Of a stretch of 64,000 nucleotides of DNA, positions 59,784 to 64,000 are shown piece after piece. The stretch comes from Datisca glomerata. Its lineage: Eukaryota > Streptophyta > Magnoliopsida > Cucurbitales > Datiscaceae. The position numbers were made by a program, and so were the translations under genes. Positions within the stretch are counted from its first letter, which is position 1; the number at the start of each line of letters is the position of its first letter. A model generated the notes under the pieces. The model saw only the letters and a list, made by a program, of their open reading frames with translations, was not told the origin of the DNA and searched no databases. The stretch lies in assembly GCA_003255025.1 (NCBI GenBank), contig QANY01008720.1, positions 1,204,605 through 1,268,604 on the forward strand. The letters run 5' to 3'.

Positions 59784-62564
59784 TTATGTAGTAAAGATGG
59801 GAGGCAACAGTAGTGATCTCCTACCCTTTATGGCGCACTTTGTATCAGGAAAATGACCTCCACATTCTTCTAAATCTTTAAGAGAACCATCGTCTGTTAC
59901 TTTCACTGGATATGTCACGAGATGAACGCCTCTCATGTCTGTAAGTTCTTCACCACTATATATTTTCCACATTTCATCTCCCATAGAACGTATTCTCTGC
60001 ACACATTCCAGACTTTGGGGCTCTTGAAAGAGTTCCTCAGCACAGGCTGTATGCTCATACCATAGTGACATTCTGTATAAGTGAATATCACCTTGACTCT
60101 TTCTGTTTTCCCCATTTTCTGTTTGGTAGCATCCAATGGCTATCTCTGTGTCTCTTTGCCCGTCCATTGATCTCTGGTTTATATTTGCAGATCCTATTAG
60201 CAAGTACAAGTCGTCCACTGGAATATACATGTAGAAATCAGCAATCAACTCCATATTTAGCTTCAGGCACATAATTAACTATAAGCTCATTTAATGTGTC
60301 AATTTTTTCTACTTAAGTCGAAAATACAGCTATATTTTATTGTCGTGTTATACAGAGGGTATATAATTTGGGGTAAAGAACCCGAAGCCAATTTCAAATC
60401 AAGGTTTTTTTACCTTTGTTATACGAGTCGAAGTTGGTTTTTAATGAGCACATAAAAGGAAAGAGAAGAGGAATTTGAGAATGACATTACCTATCATGAG
60501 TTTGGAGTGGACATAAACCATGAACCTCCTATGCTTTTGGGCATTCCAATAATGTGTTTCAGGCTGAGGAGAATGTGGAGGAACAAAATCTCCTTTGCCT
60601 TCCACTTCCCTATTAGCAAGGCAGAAGAAATTCAAGTAGTCTTTAGGGTGCCCTATCTCTCCACTCTCTTGTATTGCTTTACCAATCAATCTATACATCA
60701 TTGCCATAGTTTCTCTTGTCCAATGCAATATATCCTCCACTGTCTCACTCTCTGGCACTCCTTCTGGCCACATTGGCATTACTATATACACTGCAAACCT
60801 TTCTTTTGCCTTGATCTTTTCAACCACCTTAAGTGCAATTTCAATAGGTATCAAATTTATGCACCCGCTATTCTGATCTCTCTTCCACAAGTGGCACCCA
60901 CCAATGAAATACTGATTTTCAATATAAATGAATCTCTCCGCTCGCCGTATGGCTTCAACGTAAGCTTCATGGATGCTACACTCCACTGTCATGGTTCTAA
61001 ACAATTGGCTGGCTGATAAATGGTCGATGGATCGAAAAACTTGCACGTTCCAGTTCCTCTGTGGGGCAATGTTTGTATCATGGTTGGGCATGAGATTCAA
61101 TAAGATGCTTGTGGGTACTAAGAAAGTGACATCACATTGCTTTGTCCATCTTTGCTCAAAATTTGTCAAAATATCCCAAGCTGCTTCACCTATCACACAA
61201 GCATGCACATCATGCCAAGGCTCTCTTGGCCCTCCATGTTGAATCTTAGCACCTGCTATACTTGTCTGGTAGAAATCACCACAATGGGACTCCATATTCA
61301 GTGTGTGGAACAACGAGTGCTTCTCGGTGTCATAGCGCCCATCACAAAGATCTAATCCACCAACAAAGCTAATAATTTCCCTGCTAATTGAATTGATGTG
61401 TACTTGAGCATCTACTACTATTGTCTTCTGATGGTGAGAGAACAGAGGAGTGGACATAGGGTGTGATTTTGGACACAATCTGCATATAACTTTAGTATGT
61501 CTGAAATATGCCAATGCATCTTCATCATGTGTGCACATTATTCCGACGTTCTTGATAAGCGGTAGTGACGTTTCGTCGTCCCAAATCATAATTCTCACAA
61601 AAACGCCTTCTTCCGCCTTCCGTTTCAACAACTCACCGAGCTTCACTCCTATTGCATGTGGGATATCAGTGTCTGGGTCCCTAACCTGATGAACGACATG
61701 TTTAAGGTCAGTCGAACGAATAAAAGATTGAAAAAAAGACTGAAAGTAGAAGAGAAATCTAGATTACCAGCACCATCGTGGGATTGAAAGACCAGCCTGC
61801 AATGTAAATCAAATGCTTAGCTCCCTCAATAGCTTTATATACATCTTCCCAAAGTCTTCTTGGTGCCACAGAAAACTGAAAAGGAGGCTGAAAAGTAGAG
61901 AGATGATGAGCATCTTGATATAGCGTGACATGACAGTTGGACCTCAGAGGAAATGAAGCACTGTTGAGACCCTTGTATTCTCCATGATCAATTATCTTCT
62001 TCCAGCTTAGTTCATACTTTGCAGGTCTAAACCATAACATGAACCGGAGTTTAAGGTCTGAGTCTAGCTTTCCATTTTCCATGAGAAGAGGGAAAAAGCC
62101 ATTCATAAAACTTGCTTCGTTTAGTATCTGATGTGCATGTATGTGTATTCTACCCAAGACAGAGCACTCTGTTTTCATAGAAATTGTGATTGTTGAATCG
62201 AGTGGATGAGCGCATAGTACTTGAAAGGTTTGGTTCCAAAAACGATCACGTTCATGGCTCGTCTGCGCTACCTTCATCTTGTCTATCTTGATTGTTACAT
62301 AGGTAGGCTTTGCTCCAAACATACACTGCAACATAAAGACAATACGTTTAACTAAGGACAGACAACTAAACGAAGGCCATAGATGTAACAAAGAAGGCAA
62401 AGAGATAACTTGATTCAGCCATTTGCATACGTTATCGGATTCCCCGGAACACTCAGATTTTGATAACTTACATTGAGGGGTGAAAATGGTGTTGGTGTGA
62501 ATGGTGTGGCACGGAAGATGGTAACTTCAAGTGTTCCATGTAAGTACTTATGCTTCTCCTCCAT
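59784..62564 (-). CDS. Phospholipase D epsilon (C2-PLD)
   Basis: Four exons on the minus strand: 62564-62472, 62325-61768, 61685-60491 and 60217-59784. They join to 759 aa, close to Arabidopsis PLD epsilon (762 aa). The enzyme hydrolyses membrane phospholipids to phosphatidic acid at the plasma membrane; PLD epsilon is linked to nitrogen and growth signalling. Visible: N-terminal C2 domain (about 1-140, MEEKHKYLHGTLEVTIFRAT...), a first catalytic HKD motif HQKTIVVD (about 302-309), the RAERFIYIENQYFIGG block, and the second HKD motif HSKLMIVD (about 610-617) followed by GSANINQRSMDG. The C-terminus ends GRRSLLLPPIFTT. The C2 loops lack the clustered acidic residues of calcium-dependent C2 domains, as in other epsilon-type enzymes. 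The start is fixed by the conserved LHGTLEVTI opening. All introns are GT-AG. ORFs on the opposite strand (60.5-61.7 kb) are shadows. Confidence 0.93.
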
Positions 62565-63758
62565 AGCCAAAGCTTTCAAACAATCTTCTTGTAAAAGAGG
62601 AAGAAATGGAAAATTTTGCTAAGGGTTGTGGGCAGAGCTTCACATCTTATAATGAAGGTAGGAAATTAAGTTTCCTGCTGCAATGACAGAGTTAACGAAT
62701 GCTTTGAATGCAAACAAAATGACCTGTTTAGCAGTTGGAAAAACTTGCAAAATTATCCATGTTTGACTTAGAGGCAACCTTCTAGTCTTTGTCCTTTGTT
62801 TCTTTTTCCTTGAAATTTAAGTTTCTTAAGCTCCAAACACACTTTTTCTTTACCCTTAAATTTGACAAACCAAACAATTTTCTTGCATTAACATTCCTCC
62901 ATGAGATTACATCATTTTTCTAGTCAAGTAAGAAACAGCTGTCATATTTATGACATGGGTCAAATTTAAGAACTTTACTTGATTAGGATTGATTCTAGAA
63001 TTTTGGAAAATGTTTTTAAATGATCAGAAGAATTTAAAATTGAGTTTGGAATTATAGAATCACATAGAAATACTAAGAGAAAAGTGTCTGCGACGGATGT
63101 TACTTAAAAATGTATTTTTATATCTGAACGAATTTCAACCAAAAGCATCTCGGAACATACTTAGAAATTTGAAAGATTTTAGGTTTTTAATTAAACTAAA
63201 TAAAAGAAAAGAACTTTTATGGCAAAATTTGGCAGGGAGTTGGTTAAAACCTAAGATGACTTGAAATGGATCAAGTCCGGACAAACAAGAGGTGATTCTT
63301 TCAGGTTAATCTGGCAGTTCATCTAAAAGTAAATAGCATAGATCGGCAGAAAATAAAAATAAAAGATAAAAAATATGTATTTAAAAAATATATATATCAT
63401 ATGTTTTTAATTTACAATCCTATTAATTTTTTTCAAATTTTAACCTCACTTTATTCTCAAAATTAATCCCAAAATTAAAAGCCATATTCCCCTTCTCCCC
63501 TTCAGCACTTTCACACACACCCATTCTCTCAACTTCTCCTATCAGCAAAAACACTATATTCTCCTCCATTCATCTTCATCTCTTCATATTATCTTTTACA
63601 ATTGTTGCCGGAAAACCCATCCACGCCCATTACAAATCCGCGAACCTTATCTCAAATTTTTTTTCATCTCGTGTCAATAGTTTCACACATTTTATCATTA
63701 TCAAATAATTTCACATTTTTTCATACTTAATAATTTTCACACATTTAGTCATGCAAAC
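62565..63758. other. Upstream region of PLD epsilon
   Basis: AT-rich, no gene recognised. A pyrimidine-rich stretch at about 63488-63580 (CCCCTTCTCCCCTTCAGC, CTCTCAACTTCTCC) could be the 5' UTR of a gene extending beyond the window, but no start codon context is convincing. Confidence 0.4.
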
Positions 63759-64000
63759 ATGACGATTGGGCCTCAATCGCTATCTGTGAGGCCCTGATTA
63801 GTGTCATTAATGTGTTCGATGAAATGTCGTGAGATATGACCATAATCAATCGTCTGAGAACATGGTGATTAGAGCCCAATCGCCACCTACATACCCTAAT
63901 CACCATGTTCTCAAGGCTAATCGCCATTTACCCATGGCGAGTTGCCATTTGAACATGGCAATTAGGGCCTGCAGGTGGGGATTGGGCCTTAATCGTCATG
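63759..64000. repeat. Foldback repeat at the window edge
   Basis: The segment starts CATGACGATTGGGCC and ends GGGCCTTAATCGTCATG, so its two ends are inverted copies. Inside is a perfect 17-bp inverted pair GAGAACATGGTGATTAG (63856-63872) / CTAATCACCATGTTCTC (63896-63912) around a 23-base loop. Variants of AATCGCCAnnT recur. It probably continues beyond the window. Confidence 0.7.

Noticed and set aside
60507..61689. Several plus-strand ORFs of up to 169 codons
   Set aside because: They are antisense to the PLD epsilon exon, which matches the PLD family throughout.

Overview
This is a eudicot nuclear genome segment: GT-AG introns, AT-rich intergenic DNA, plant-only gene families, and nested plant transposons. 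I found no bacterial-style operons, rRNA or tRNA genes. All calls come from reading the sequence by eye; no search was run.

Layout. From 0 to 27 kb the window is almost entirely repeats: a GA-rich minisatellite, a broken Myb/SANT-like domain, LTR-like GC-rich pieces, a decayed minus-strand Ty1/copia element (4575-12508) whose 5' LTR is swollen by a ~186-bp tandem array, a hairpin-forming ~85-bp satellite (12.55-13.5 kb), a 3.4-kb element filled with the palindromic motif ACTTGAA-nnn-TTCAAGT (14808-18196), and a 7.5-kb Pack-MULE (19416-26945) with a perfect 9-bp target duplication. The Pack-MULE carries broken fragments of a TRAF/MATH (MUSE13/14-like) gene and of a plastid-targeted TPR-protein gene, plus a PIF/Harbinger element with an hAT element nested inside it.

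From 27 to 38 kb there are two intact genes on the plus strand: a 194-aa single-pass membrane protein of unknown function, and CYP90D1 (brassinosteroid C-23 hydroxylase P450, 8 exons, 484 aa, one GC-AG intron). From 38.4 to 46.1 kb lies a transposase-bearing but decayed Mutator-like element with TIRs and a perfect 9-bp TSD, invaded by an hAT MITE and by a 2.2-kb solo LTR. It is followed by a second, 1.4-kb copy of the palindromic-array element (46329-47761). From 47.8 to 53.9 kb I see intergenic DNA and one CACTA terminus.

From 54 to 62.6 kb are two intact tail-to-tail genes: an FLX-like coiled-coil protein (plus strand, 282 aa) and phospholipase D epsilon (minus strand, C2-PLD, 759 aa, both HKD motifs intact). 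As I remember it, the same pair is adjacent in Arabidopsis (At1g55170-At1g55180), which would make this an old conserved linkage. The window ends in a foldback repeat.

The genes do not form one pathway: CYP90D1 makes brassinosteroids, FLX-like proteins are linked to flowering-time chromatin control, and PLD epsilon makes phosphatidic acid. The most unusual content is the palindromic-array transposon family (two copies with TIRs and 9-bp TSDs) and the gene-fragment-carrying Pack-MULE.
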